From NCBI GenBank assembly GCA_037445025.1, contig JBBILI010000003.1, positions 62,001 through 126,000 of the forward strand: DNA of 64,000 nucleotides, given 5' to 3'. The stretch comes from CAIQQQ01 sp037445025. GTDB taxonomy: Bacteria > Pseudomonadota > Alphaproteobacteria > Acetobacterales > Acetobacteraceae. Position numbers and translations under genes: made by a program. Positions within the stretch are counted from its first letter, which is position 1, and the number at the start of each line of letters is the position of its first letter. Below, piece after piece: positions 33,808-41,388 of the stretch. A model generated the notes under the pieces. The model was given only the letters and a program-made list of their open reading frames with translations. It did not search any database and was not told the DNA's origin.

Positions 33808-34580
33808 CCGGCTCGAGCAAAAGCCGGAAGGGGTCGGGCGCTACGTCCGGCCCCCAGTCCGAACCAAGCAAGCAAAAGAGCTCAGGACGCAGAGACCATT
33901 ATTCAAAGGCCTCCCCCCCCGAGCTCAAACCTCGCGATGCCCGCTACATTGCTGCCCTCACCTATGGGCCCGAGTTGGGCGACTGGCGACAACACCTTCA
34001 GGCGTGCCGCAATGATGTGAATGCCGGCCGATTGCCTATGGCGCTCGGTGCGCTCATGGCTCTTCGTGACGTTCTGGAAGGTGCAGTGACCAATGGGCAG
34101 GAGTTGGAAGGTCCAAGGGTCGCCCAGCACGGCAGGAACGATATCAAACCTGAACACTTTGCTGAGATCGTCGAAGGTTTCGATCATGACGCACTGGTGT
34201 CAATCCCAGTTTGGGTCGCTCAAAACCTCGTTCTTGCCTTGTTCGATCTTTGGAGCGCTTCCGACATGGAGTGGTCACGAGAGCATGTCACGGGAAGAAA
34301 GTCTAAAGGTTACACGCAAATTGTTGCTGCGAAACTGTTCGGAGCAATGGCCGATGGATCTGGAAACCGTCCAGCCCTTCAACGGCGAGCGGTCGAGACG
34401 ATGCGCAAGAAGATGGCGCTCCAGATAGCCGATCTCCTTGATGCACCGAAGCCGCCAAAGCTGGTGACATGCCTCGACGTAGTCGCACGGCGCTTCACCG
34501 CCAGCGTAGATCAAGCCCGAGAAGCATGGGCTACCTATGGGGAGGCAGCGCAGCGGGTCGTGGCCGATCGTCCGAAGTAG
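33804..34580 (+). CDS. Hypothetical protein, coupled to the preceding gene
   Basis: A 258-residue protein of unknown function. A Ser/Lys-rich basic N-terminus (residues 1-35) precedes a mostly helical body (DARYIAALTYGPELGDWRQH; LQRRAVETMRKKMALQIADL). It starts with GTG overlapping the upstream stop by 4 bp. The same frame is open for 55 codons upstream, overlapping the preceding gene, but that part lacks protein-like character. No membrane segments or catalytic motifs are evident. Confidence 0.6.
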   Translation: MTGSSKSRKGSGATSGPQSEPSKQKSSGRRDHYSKASPPELKPRDARYIAALTYGPELGDWRQHLQACRNDVNAGRLPMALGALMALRDVLEGAVTNGQELEGPRVAQHGRNDIKPEHFAEIVEGFDHDALVSIPVWVAQNLVLALFDLWSASDMEWSREHVTGRKSKGYTQIVAAKLFGAMADGSGNRPALQRRAVETMRKKMALQIADLLDAPKPPKLVTCLDVVARRFTASVDQAREAWATYGEAAQRVVADRPK

Positions 34581-34675
34581 TGTTCCGCGGAAAAATACCC
34601 CCTTCTTTCCCCTTAGAATTGGGTTTCCGGTTCGACGACGTTCGGCTTCGACCACAACCAGTCGGAGCCGCATAG

Positions 34676-34924
34676 ATGATCGCCCAAGCAACAGCCAACC
34701 AGTCGCCCATCGCGACCAAGAAGCCCTCTGGCCTTCGTCCCCGTCTCATGCCGATCGACGACGCCTGTGCCTACTCTGGGTTCGGCCGCACCAAGCTCTA
34801 TGAGGAGTTGGGCAACGGGAACATCATAGCCTGCAAACACGGCCGTCGGACCCTCATCAACCTCGACAGCATCGATCGCTTTATTGAGAGCCTACCAACT
34901 GCGACGTTCAAAGCCCCCAAGTAG
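34676..34924 (+). CDS. AlpA/excisionase-like helix-turn-helix protein
   Basis: An 82-residue DNA-binding protein of the MerR-like AlpA/excisionase group: MPIDDACAYSGFGRTKLYEELG forms the helix-turn-helix, followed by the wing NIIACKHGRRTLINLDSIDRFIESL. In P4-type islands such proteins act as directionality factors or regulators of the integrase. Its place a little over 1 kb downstream of the integrase, on the same strand, fits that role. Functional assignment is inference. Confidence 0.78.
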   Translation: MIAQATANQSPIATKKPSGLRPRLMPIDDACAYSGFGRTKLYEELGNGNIIACKHGRRTLINLDSIDRFIESLPTATFKAPK

Positions 34925-35057
34925 AAACCGCCCCGGCGAGCATACGAGCTTACCAGAGCGGCGAATGTCGGAAGGAACGAGCGGGCGCTTGTTTCTACCG
35001 TGATCGTGCGCACCATTCAAGGATTGCTCGCCGGGCGGTCTCCAAGGAGAGATCGCC

Positions 35058-35375
35058 ATGTCTGGACCATTCGGAGAAGTGGCGCTGGAATTACGCCGAC
35101 GAAGTTCGGCCCCGTTCTCACTCGGCGACGATGATGGGAACCGGTGGCGGGGCAACATCGCCTGTCAGTCCACCTGGAACCGCTTCGTCAAAATCAGTGT
35201 TTCGACAAAAGCTGTTGCCACGATACGGGGAGACTTCGACCGGCTCAGTATCGTTTACGAGATCTGCAACGTTCGGCTCGGCGCCTCTCGTCAGATCGCC
35301 ATCAACTTCGTGCGCCGTTCCGATGAAGGTGCCGATCACGAGGAGCCGTCGAATGACAAAGGGCCGTGGCGTTGA
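35058..35375 (+). CDS. Hypothetical protein, island-encoded
   Basis: A 105-residue soluble protein of unknown function with an Arg-rich start (ELRRRSSAPFSLGDDDGN) and a beta-rich centre. AAGGAGAGATCGCC precedes the ATG at 35058, a good ribosome binding site. It overlaps the start of the broken HTH gene that follows by 23 bp. Base composition is lower in G+C than the flanking chromosome. Confidence 0.5.
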   Translation: MSGPFGEVALELRRRSSAPFSLGDDDGNRWRGNIACQSTWNRFVKISVSTKAVATIRGDFDRLSIVYEICNVRLGASRQIAINFVRRSDEGADHEEPSNDKGPWR

Positions 35376-35862
35376 TAGGAAAGGCAGGAGCAAAAAACCT
35401 GCATCAGAGAGCTTTATCGCCTTTCCACGCTTCTTGATGAGAACACACGCCTACATTGACCTCAGTCCGTCAGCAAGAGCAGTATTGCAATCTGTGATGT
35501 ATTCATATGACGGGCATAATAATGGATCAATACACTTCGGTGCTCGAGATGGTGAAATATTCGGTTTGAGTAAATCATCCGTTGCCAGAGATCTAAAAGA
35601 ACTTGAAGCGCATTGATTTATAGCAAAGACGAAGGCTGCCAGTTTCAACCACAAGACTCCTAACGGGCGCATGGCTACCGAATGGCGGCTGACTTGGTGG
35701 CCGTCGGGCGTGAACAAACAAGTTCCAGCGTCCAAAGATTTTGAACGCTGGGCCGACGGATCATTGCAAGAAACGACTTTTAAGCCGGTCCCTCATACGG
35801 GACCAAGAAGTCCCACCGGCGGGACAAACGACGTCATTGGAGGCGAGTATGGTCCCGTATGA
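35353..35862 (+). pseudogene. Helix-turn-helix/replication-type protein broken by an in-frame TGA
   Basis: The first part (87 codons) contains SESFIAFPRFLMRTHAYIDL, SARAVLQSVMYSYDGHNNGS and GLSKSSVARDLKELEAH, typical of a helix-turn-helix protein often found in proteobacterial integrative elements. The frame then meets TGA at 35614-35616 and continues without other stops for 81 codons with recognisable family sequence (FIAKTKAASFNHKTPNGRMA; EWRLTWWPSG). A TGG-to-TGA change is the simplest explanation. The stretch is A/T-rich. Either the gene is dead, or a shortened DNA-binding part is still made. Confidence 0.75.
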
Positions 35863-36075
35863 GGGACGCAAAGGCCAATTTGAGCCCCTTGGCCAGTCCC
35901 GAGGACGGGACACTTCTATTCTAGCCATACCTAGTCTGAGAAACCGATCAAGCGAAATGGCTTCGAGGCCTCACGGATCTTGGTCGAAAGGACGATTGGC
36001 CCGTCGAGAAATCTGGGCACAGCGAGTGGGACGTACTGCAGCAGGCTCTCGAGATTGCGTTGGAGGTCGAAGCTG

Positions 36076-36327
36076 ATGGCAGCTCATCCCACCTCCAGCT
36101 TCAGCGCGCCGGCAGAGCATCACGCCCTCATCCGCTCTGTGGCTTCGGCGGTTACACGCAATCCAAACCTAGCAGACTCAATAGCGAGGCTGCTGGAGCT
36201 TGAGAATGCTGGCCGCACGGCCGAGCTGATCACCAGGACTGACCAAGCAACCATTGAGGGACGCGTCGCTGCTCTGGAAGAGGCCGTCGCCAAGCTGGTG
36301 GGACCGCCCGCCGCGGCTCCCCTCTAG
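36076..36327 (+). CDS. Small hypothetical protein with C-terminal coiled coil
   Basis: An 83-residue protein: a helical body (HHALIRSVASAVTRNPNLAD) and a heptad-like C-terminal segment (TIEGRVAALEEAVAKLVG). GGAGG lies 12-8 bases upstream of the ATG, supporting this start. It ends at TAG 36325-36327, and the same frame continues without interruption into the small HTH gene at 36376, so the two may once have been, or may be read as, a single protein. Confidence 0.5.
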   Translation: MAAHPTSSFSAPAEHHALIRSVASAVTRNPNLADSIARLLELENAGRTAELITRTDQATIEGRVAALEEAVAKLVGPPAAAPL

Positions 36328-36375
36328 GCCGAGGCGTCACCGGTCTGGATCACGGGCGAGACCAAGAAGCGACGA

Positions 36376-36543
36376 ATGACCCCTGCTGGGGTGGAGGAGT
36401 GCACCCGGCGGCTCATGGCCGGCGAGAAGCCTTCAGCCGTCGCCGCCGCGCTGGGCGTCACCGCACCTTCCGTCCATCAACGCCTGAAGCGGATCGACCC
36501 AAAGTTGATCCACAGGCCACCCAGGGACCCCAAGCCATGGTGA
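36376..36543 (+). CDS. Small helix-turn-helix protein (55 aa)
   Basis: A 55-residue product with a compact helix-turn-helix: VEECTRRLMAGEKPSAVAAA then LGVTAPSVHQRLKRI, resembling the recognition helices of resolvase/sigma-region-4-type domains. A basic, Pro-rich tail follows (HRPPRDPKPW). It lies in the same frame as the preceding 83-codon gene, separated by one TAG and 16 sense codons. Independent translation from this ATG lacks a good ribosome site. Confidence 0.5.
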   Translation: MTPAGVEECTRRLMAGEKPSAVAAALGVTAPSVHQRLKRIDPKLIHRPPRDPKPW

Positions 36544-36659
36544 TGCCCGACGGCTTTGAACTGCGCTGCCACCAGCGCGACGCCATCGTCAGCCTGCGAT
36601 GCCTGTAATCTCGGCGGCACGACGAGGATATCATTCCGGCGGATGAGGAATGCATTGGG

Positions 36660-36677
36660 CCATATGAAGCGATATGG
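36660..36677. promoter_or_regulatory. Inverted repeat CCATAT-N6-ATATGG upstream of the island SDR gene
   Basis: A perfect 6-bp inverted repeat about 97 bp before the SDR start codon, in a 230-bp gap with no gene. It may be an operator; weak evidence. Confidence 0.3.
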
Positions 36678-36773
36678 AGCCGGCCCAGTTAGCCTCCCGC
36701 ATTGCCTGTCTCCAATGAAACGCGTCTAGCTATGCCAAACAACGCACTCGCGCGAGAAAGCTGGGAACGATAC

Positions 36774-37676
36774 ATGGCATATGTGACGGGTAAAACGGCG
36801 CTGATCACCGGGGGCGCCAGCGGCATCGGTCTCGGCATGGCCCGCGCCTTCATGGCAGCCGGCCTGCGCGTCGCAATCGCCGACATCAACGAAGCCGCTC
36901 TTGAGACGGCCAAGGCCGCGCTGCCAGAGCTCGGCGCTGCCGTGAAGCTGGACGTGACCAGCTCCGCGGGATGGGAAACTGCGCTGAACGCCGTGGAAGC
37001 AGTCCTCGGCCCCATCGAAATCCTCTGCAACAACGCGGGCGTGGGCCAGGGCAGGTTTGCCGACGGCCGCGACACCAACGTGGCCGACATGCCGGAGGCG
37101 CTGTGGCGGATGGTGATGGAAATCAACGCCACCGGCACCTTCCTCGGCACCAGGGCCGTGGCCGCGCGGATGCTGGCGCGGAAGCAAAGGGGCCACATCG
37201 TCAACACGGCATCGACCGGCGGGTTGATGGCGCCAGGTGGACTCGCCGCCTATTGCGCGTCGAAATTTGCGGTTGTCGGGCTGTCGGAAGCCGCACGGGC
37301 CGAGTTGGCGCCGGCCGGAATCGGCGTCAGCGTGCTGTGCCCTGGCGGGGTGCGGAGCAATCTGTTTGCAAGCTCGGTCGCCGTGCGGGCGGCGACGCCG
37401 GATGTGTTTAAGGGGCTGGCCACGGTCGGCACGGAGGCACTGCGGCTCGAACAGTCGCAACGGATGGATCCGGTGTTCGTGGGCCAGGCAGTGCTGCGGG
37501 CGATCGCCGAGAATACAATGTATATCATTACGCACCCCGAGTATCTTTCGCATATCGAGGAACGCCACGCGGCTCTGACGGCTGCGTTCGGCGAATGCGC
37601 ACAGCCCGGCTATCGCGACACGGAGGTGACCTTCGAGCGGTTCCGCAATCCGGAATATGCCCGCGCTTTGCGATAA
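36774..37676 (+). CDS. SDR family oxidoreductase, island-encoded
   Basis: A 300-residue short-chain dehydrogenase with a long C-terminal extension. TGGASGIGLG near residues 13-22 binds the cofactor, NNAGVGQG follows at the NNAG position, and the catalytic Tyr160/Lys164 lie in AAYCASKFAVVG. GGGAA precedes this ATG at normal spacing; an ATG 14 codons upstream is also open. G+C is high, like the chromosome, unlike the preceding island genes. No link to the restriction operon is apparent. Confidence 0.85.
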   Translation: MAYVTGKTALITGGASGIGLGMARAFMAAGLRVAIADINEAALETAKAALPELGAAVKLDVTSSAGWETALNAVEAVLGPIEILCNNAGVGQGRFADGRDTNVADMPEALWRMVMEINATGTFLGTRAVAARMLARKQRGHIVNTASTGGLMAPGGLAAYCASKFAVVGLSEAARAELAPAGIGVSVLCPGGVRSNLFASSVAVRAATPDVFKGLATVGTEALRLEQSQRMDPVFVGQAVLRAIAENTMYIITHPEYLSHIEERHAALTAAFGECAQPGYRDTEVTFERFRNPEYARALR

Positions 37677-38307
37677 GTGCCCGACACCCGGAGAGGCGAT
37701 GGGGCGATTGTCAGGCTGGATCGATTCAGCATCGGCAGGGCGTTGGTGGAAAATAGATGGTGCTTCCTGGTCAGGCGGAACGGGCCGCCGCGTGATTGTG
37801 GACGAGTTCAAGGTGCAATGCGGCCCGTATTGCGCCGTGTATTGCACGCACGGGAGCATCCACCCCCAGCGCCTCTCCCCACACCATGCGCCACGCGTCA
37901 TCTTTGATCGGCCAGAATGCCCGCTTGACCGCGTTATTCCCCATACTCGGCACTGACCTTCTCGATCGCCCAGGTTGCGGCGATCTTCGACCTGCCACCC
38001 CGATGTCAGCGCCGCAACGCGATGCCGATCTTTCTTTGTCACCGCGCCATGCGCAGACATGCGGGGCGGCCCGTCGCCACACGTCACCATGCCGCTTGCG
38101 ACGCGGGTGACAGTTGATGATCTGATGACCACCGCTGGTTGACATCCGTGACTGCCAGAGTGCTTATTGCAAGCAATGTCCCGAGCGGTGCTTTCCGACC
38201 ATCTGCCAGGGACACCATCATGCAGACCGAAACGTGTCTGGGGGCGCAGCGACCTGCTTGCATTGATCGGTATGCGGTAGGCGTCCTGATAAGGGGAGCA
38301 GCCGTTG
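37677..38307. other. 631-bp stretch without a supported gene
   Basis: Frames exist on both strands, including a 124-codon minus-strand frame at 37771-38145, but none has family resemblance, a ribosome site or consistent codon usage. A TTGACA at 38139-38144 lacks a good -10 partner. I see no clear structure. Confidence 0.5.
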
Positions 38308-38784
38308 GTGGACACCAGCTATGCCGCTGAACACGGGGACGGCTGGCGCGACGCCGCGCTCTCGCAAGCTGATCGCAGCAAGGTTTCGGACATTTGTATC
38401 GCTGCTCGCGCGATGTCCAGCTTCGCGACAGAACCCGTGGACCTGATCGCAGTCGGCGAAGCCTGGGGCGCGCTGCAGGCCATCGTGGCCGGGGAGGACG
38501 TCGAGGTGAACGTGGAACTGACGCTGGGCTTTCGGAGCGGCGGCGACGATGTCCGGGAGGGTGTCTTCCTCAGCGTCCGTGTGAATGATGAGGCAATCGT
38601 GCTGGACAGGATGACCACGAGCTGGGGTTCTGATGTCGGATCAGACCACAGCACCGAGATACTTGCGTCGCTCACACCCAAAGGCTGGTCTCGATCCAGG
38701 GGCGTGGCAGAATGGTTGGAAGAGCTTGACGAAATGTGCGGCAACGATGCGGCCCGGCTGACCACCAGCCGGGATCATGCCTGA
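38308..38784 (+). CDS. Hypothetical protein, island-encoded
   Basis: A 158-residue acidic soluble protein, not recognised. The centre (EDVEVNVELTLGFRSGGDDVREG) is beta-rich and the C-terminus (GVAEWLEELDEMCGND) helical. AAGGGGAG precedes either TTG 38305 or this GTG; GTG is preferred. It is convergent with the last gene of the restriction operon, 12 bp away, so it may mark the end of that transcript. Confidence 0.55.
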   Translation: MDTSYAAEHGDGWRDAALSQADRSKVSDICIAARAMSSFATEPVDLIAVGEAWGALQAIVAGEDVEVNVELTLGFRSGGDDVREGVFLSVRVNDEAIVLDRMTTSWGSDVGSDHSTEILASLTPKGWSRSRGVAEWLEELDEMCGNDAARLTTSRDHA

Positions 38785-38796
38785 CCGTCTGGAAAC

Positions 38797-39060
38797 TCAG
38801 TCGGCCGCGTCAGCGTGACCAGCCGGCACCGGCTTCGACCGCACGCGTGACGCGCCAGGTTTGGGCGCCGTGTTCGACACAACGTGTGTTCCCGCAGTGT
38901 CGCCGGCCGCAGTGCCTGCCTGGGTCAGGTTCCGGCGAAAGGCTTCAGCGATCGCCGGGCCACCGATGGACTTGGAGTGTGCCGCCCAGCCCTTCACAAC
39001 CCACTTTGCATATGGCGACGAAATCTCGCTCATCACACGCCTCACTGATTCCATCTTCAC
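38797..39060 (-). CDS. Small hypothetical protein, last gene of the restriction operon
   Basis: An 87-residue protein of unknown function. The N-terminal half is helical and basic (VRRVMSEISSPYAKWVVKGW; AIAEAFRRNLTQAG), the C-terminal half low-complexity and Pro/Ala-rich (NTAPKPGASRVRSKPVPAG). The GTG start overlaps the TAG stop of the nitrilase-like gene (TAGTG) with AGGA six bases upstream, so its translation is coupled to that gene. This makes it the sixth member of one minus-strand operon. Confidence 0.6.
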   Translation of the reverse strand: MKMESVRRVMSEISSPYAKWVVKGWAAHSKSIGGPAIAEAFRRNLTQAGTAAGDTAGTHVVSNTAPKPGASRVRSKPVPAGHADAAD

Positions 39061-40889
39061 TATGGTCCTGAGATGGTGGGGAACGCCAGCCAGGAGAAGC
39101 GCTCAGAGTCCGGCATCGCGATATTTTTCACGTCAACAAGCTGGTACTCGATCAATCCTCCGCTGTCGCGACGTTTGCGCAGGTCGAGTGTCTTCTGCTG
39201 GCGCGGTGTAGCCGCCAGCGAGACCAACAGCGCATGAGACCCTTCGGCAAGGTCAAACCCCTGTGCCGACTTCCCGCGCTCCTTCCACATGGCCACGCAG
39301 TCGCGCGGCTTCCCTGCCGCGCCGGGATTGGACCGAAGCCATTCGCGATTGCTCCGCGCCACCATACCGAGCGATGTCACCGTGAGCACCGACGAGCCAG
39401 GATCATCCGCCAGCACGGTCGCGTGCCGCGCCGGCCAGCGGTGTGCCAGCTGCGGCCCGTCCATCAGCAATGCCACCACCAGGTTGGGGCCGATCGCGGA
39501 GAGCACCGGCAGCACCGGGTCGTAGCGGGCCAGATCCTCGCAGATCAGCGCCGCCACCACCGCCTCCCGCGCATCGAGGCTGAACACCATGCGCCGGTTC
39601 GACAGGTCGATCTGTTCCCACCAGCCATGCGCAGGATCCAGCACGTGCTCCAGGCCGTATCCCCTGATCTGCCACGCATCGAGCCGCCAGCGGTGGTGTT
39701 TGGCCTGCTGATACTGGTCGATGCGTCGCCCGGCGTCGAAGCGGGCGACATAGGCGGCGTTGCGGGCGAACGGGCGATCGACGCCGGTGCGCGGATAGGG
39801 CGGCGGCGGCGCGATGACGCCGGCGATGACCATCTCCAGGCCCGGGCAACGCTTCGCCACTGCCAGGGCCACCGTCTCTGCCTCGGCTGACCGCAGCGCC
39901 GTCTCCGGCAGGATCACGGCCTGCACTGGGCCGGAGTCCTCCGCCGCCGCGATCAGTGCCACGATGAACTCGACGAGGGAGGTGGTCTGTTCAGGCGGCC
40001 CGCCCGGCGGCAGCCAGTTCATCGAGAGCTCGAAATAGCCGTCCACATCCGGCCCATCCGGCGAGCGCGAGACCCGGAACGCGTCATCGGCCAGGTGGTA
40101 GGGAAACGGCACCACCAGCAAATTGAAGCGCGCGGATGACGCGGCCGCGCGGGCCTTGCCTTTCCTGGCCGAAGGCACGTCCGACAGGCGCCATTCGGCG
40201 GATACCTCGCCGATCCCTGGCAGCAAGGCGAGGTTGTGGGTGGTGGAGCGCAGCGTGCAGCCGATCTCGGGTGTCAGCGCCTTGGGCAGCACGCAGGCGC
40301 GATCCGGTGGCACGGCGCGGGCCAGGCTGTTGGGCAAAGCGGGCAGGAACAGCTCGGCCGGCATGTCGGCCAGGGTCTGGTATTCCTCGAAGACGAACGC
40401 GGCCAATTCCGCTTCGGCGCCGGCGGGACGGAACCCGATCCCGGCGGCGGCTTCGTCGGCAATGGCCAGAAGCTGCATGGCCGCCCGCTTCCAGGCGCCG
40501 CCGGTGCCGGCGCCGGTGCAGAGGCCGTCATCCGCATGGGTCAGCAGACGCGCCCACAGGGTCTGCACCTGGGGCGGTGGTTCGCCCCGGTTGCGGGACC
40601 AGGCCGCGCCCAGCGTCTCGGCGGCCGCGGCGCGGCTGCGCTTGCGGGCGCGGCCCTGGCTGGAGGTGCTGAGGGCGATGCCGGCTTCCGAATACAGGCC
40701 CGACCGCTCGGCCAGCGTGGCCACCACCGCGAACAGGTCGGGCGCCCACCATGGCACCTTGTTCCAGGCGCTGCCGTCCTCCGGCTCGGAAAAGTCGGTG
40801 GGGTTGGAGCCGAACGGCAGCAGTTCGGCGATGACCATGCCGAGCGTGACGGTGGACGGGGCCGGGCTGGCGCTGGGGCGGCGGGGCAT
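39060..40889 (-). CDS. Nitrilase-superfamily-like protein in the type I RM operon
   Basis: A 609-residue protein. Residues ~1-250 form an unrecognised helical domain with a WNKVPWWAPDLFAVVATLAE segment. Residues ~255-560 resemble a carbon-nitrogen hydrolase with the Glu-Lys-Cys triad in order and context: Glu329 in AVILPETALRS, Lys397 in YQQAKHHRW and Cys450 in AALICEDLARYDP. Strand-like segments VIAGVIAPPP and LVVALLMDGPQ fit the fold. Real nitrilases hydrolyse or transfer amide/nitrile groups; the substrate here is unknown. Nitrilase domains occur fused to reverse transcriptases in DRT1-type phage defence; no reverse transcriptase motif is present here. The ATG overlaps the preceding gene's stop (TGATG). 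Domain call is strong, role inferred. Confidence 0.78.
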   Translation of the reverse strand: MPRRPSASPAPSTVTLGMVIAELLPFGSNPTDFSEPEDGSAWNKVPWWAPDLFAVVATLAERSGLYSEAGIALSTSSQGRARKRSRAAAAETLGAAWSRNRGEPPPQVQTLWARLLTHADDGLCTGAGTGGAWKRAAMQLLAIADEAAAGIGFRPAGAEAELAAFVFEEYQTLADMPAELFLPALPNSLARAVPPDRACVLPKALTPEIGCTLRSTTHNLALLPGIGEVSAEWRLSDVPSARKGKARAAASSARFNLLVVPFPYHLADDAFRVSRSPDGPDVDGYFELSMNWLPPGGPPEQTTSLVEFIVALIAAAEDSGPVQAVILPETALRSAEAETVALAVAKRCPGLEMVIAGVIAPPPPYPRTGVDRPFARNAAYVARFDAGRRIDQYQQAKHHRWRLDAWQIRGYGLEHVLDPAHGWWEQIDLSNRRMVFSLDAREAVVAALICEDLARYDPVLPVLSAIGPNLVVALLMDGPQLAHRWPARHATVLADDPGSSVLTVTSLGMVARSNREWLRSNPGAAGKPRDCVAMWKERGKSAQGFDLAEGSHALLVSLAATPRQQKTLDLRKRRDSGGLIEYQLVDVKNIAMPDSERFSWLAFPTISGP

Positions 40890-41362
40890 CAGGGGCGGAT
40901 CGGGAGGTGCTGTGGTGCGAACAGGGTCCAGAAGGCTTCCGCCGCGCGCAGCAGCCAGTTGATCTGCGCCGTGACGAGCGTGGGATCGTCCCAGGGCAGC
41001 GGGGCGCTGCGGGCGGTGACGATCATGCTGCGGACGGGCTCGACGCTTTGGAACCATTCGATGCCGCCATGGGCCGGCAGGGCCTGCTGCAGGGACTCGG
41101 TGAGGGTCTCCTGCCTTGCGACGCACTCGCGGTAGCGGGCCTGTCCGGTGGGGCCCTGGTGGACGAGCTGGATGCCGAGTCTGGGCCAGCTTGGGTCGCG
41201 GTAGCGGAACAGGCCGAGATGCACGGCGCCGGGTTCGAGGATCACCCGCGCATGGCCGATGCCGCCGCGCCGCAGCCGGGGCAGGCGGGGGGCGAGGGTT
41301 TCGCGCTGTTCGAACAGCCGGGCCCAGAAAGCCTGGTCGTCTTGCTTCAGGTCCGGGTCCAT
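40889..41362 (-). CDS. DUF4268-like protein in the type I RM operon
   Basis: A 157-residue protein with the layout of DUF4268 domains: QAFWARLFEQRETLAPRL at the N-terminus, a beta-rich centre (GLFRYRDPSWPRLGIQLV) and the C-terminal aromatic pattern INWLLRAAEAFWTLFAPQ. DUF4268 proteins are seen with nucleases and restriction systems, but their function is not known. It starts 26 bp after hsdS and overlaps the nitrilase-like gene by one base, so all are probably on one transcript. Family assignment is moderate, made from pattern only. Confidence 0.6.
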   Translation of the reverse strand: MDPDLKQDDQAFWARLFEQRETLAPRLPRLRRGGIGHARVILEPGAVHLGLFRYRDPSWPRLGIQLVHQGPTGQARYRECVARQETLTESLQQALPAHGGIEWFQSVEPVRSMIVTARSAPLPWDDPTLVTAQINWLLRAAEAFWTLFAPQHLPIRP

Positions 41363-41388
41363 GGCTTGGGTCCTTGGTGGAAGCGGGG

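Noticed and set aside
37771..38145. 124-codon minus-strand frame in the island gap
   Set aside because: No ribosome site, no recognisable domain, and atypical composition; could be decayed sequence but nothing supports a gene.
36726..38315. 529-codon minus-strand frame across the island SDR gene
   Set aside because: Antisense shadow of a well-supported SDR; no family features and low-complexity composition.
39060..40889. Reverse transcriptase domain fused to the nitrilase part, as in DRT1
   Set aside because: No YxDD or other reverse transcriptase motif is visible in the N-terminal 250 residues.
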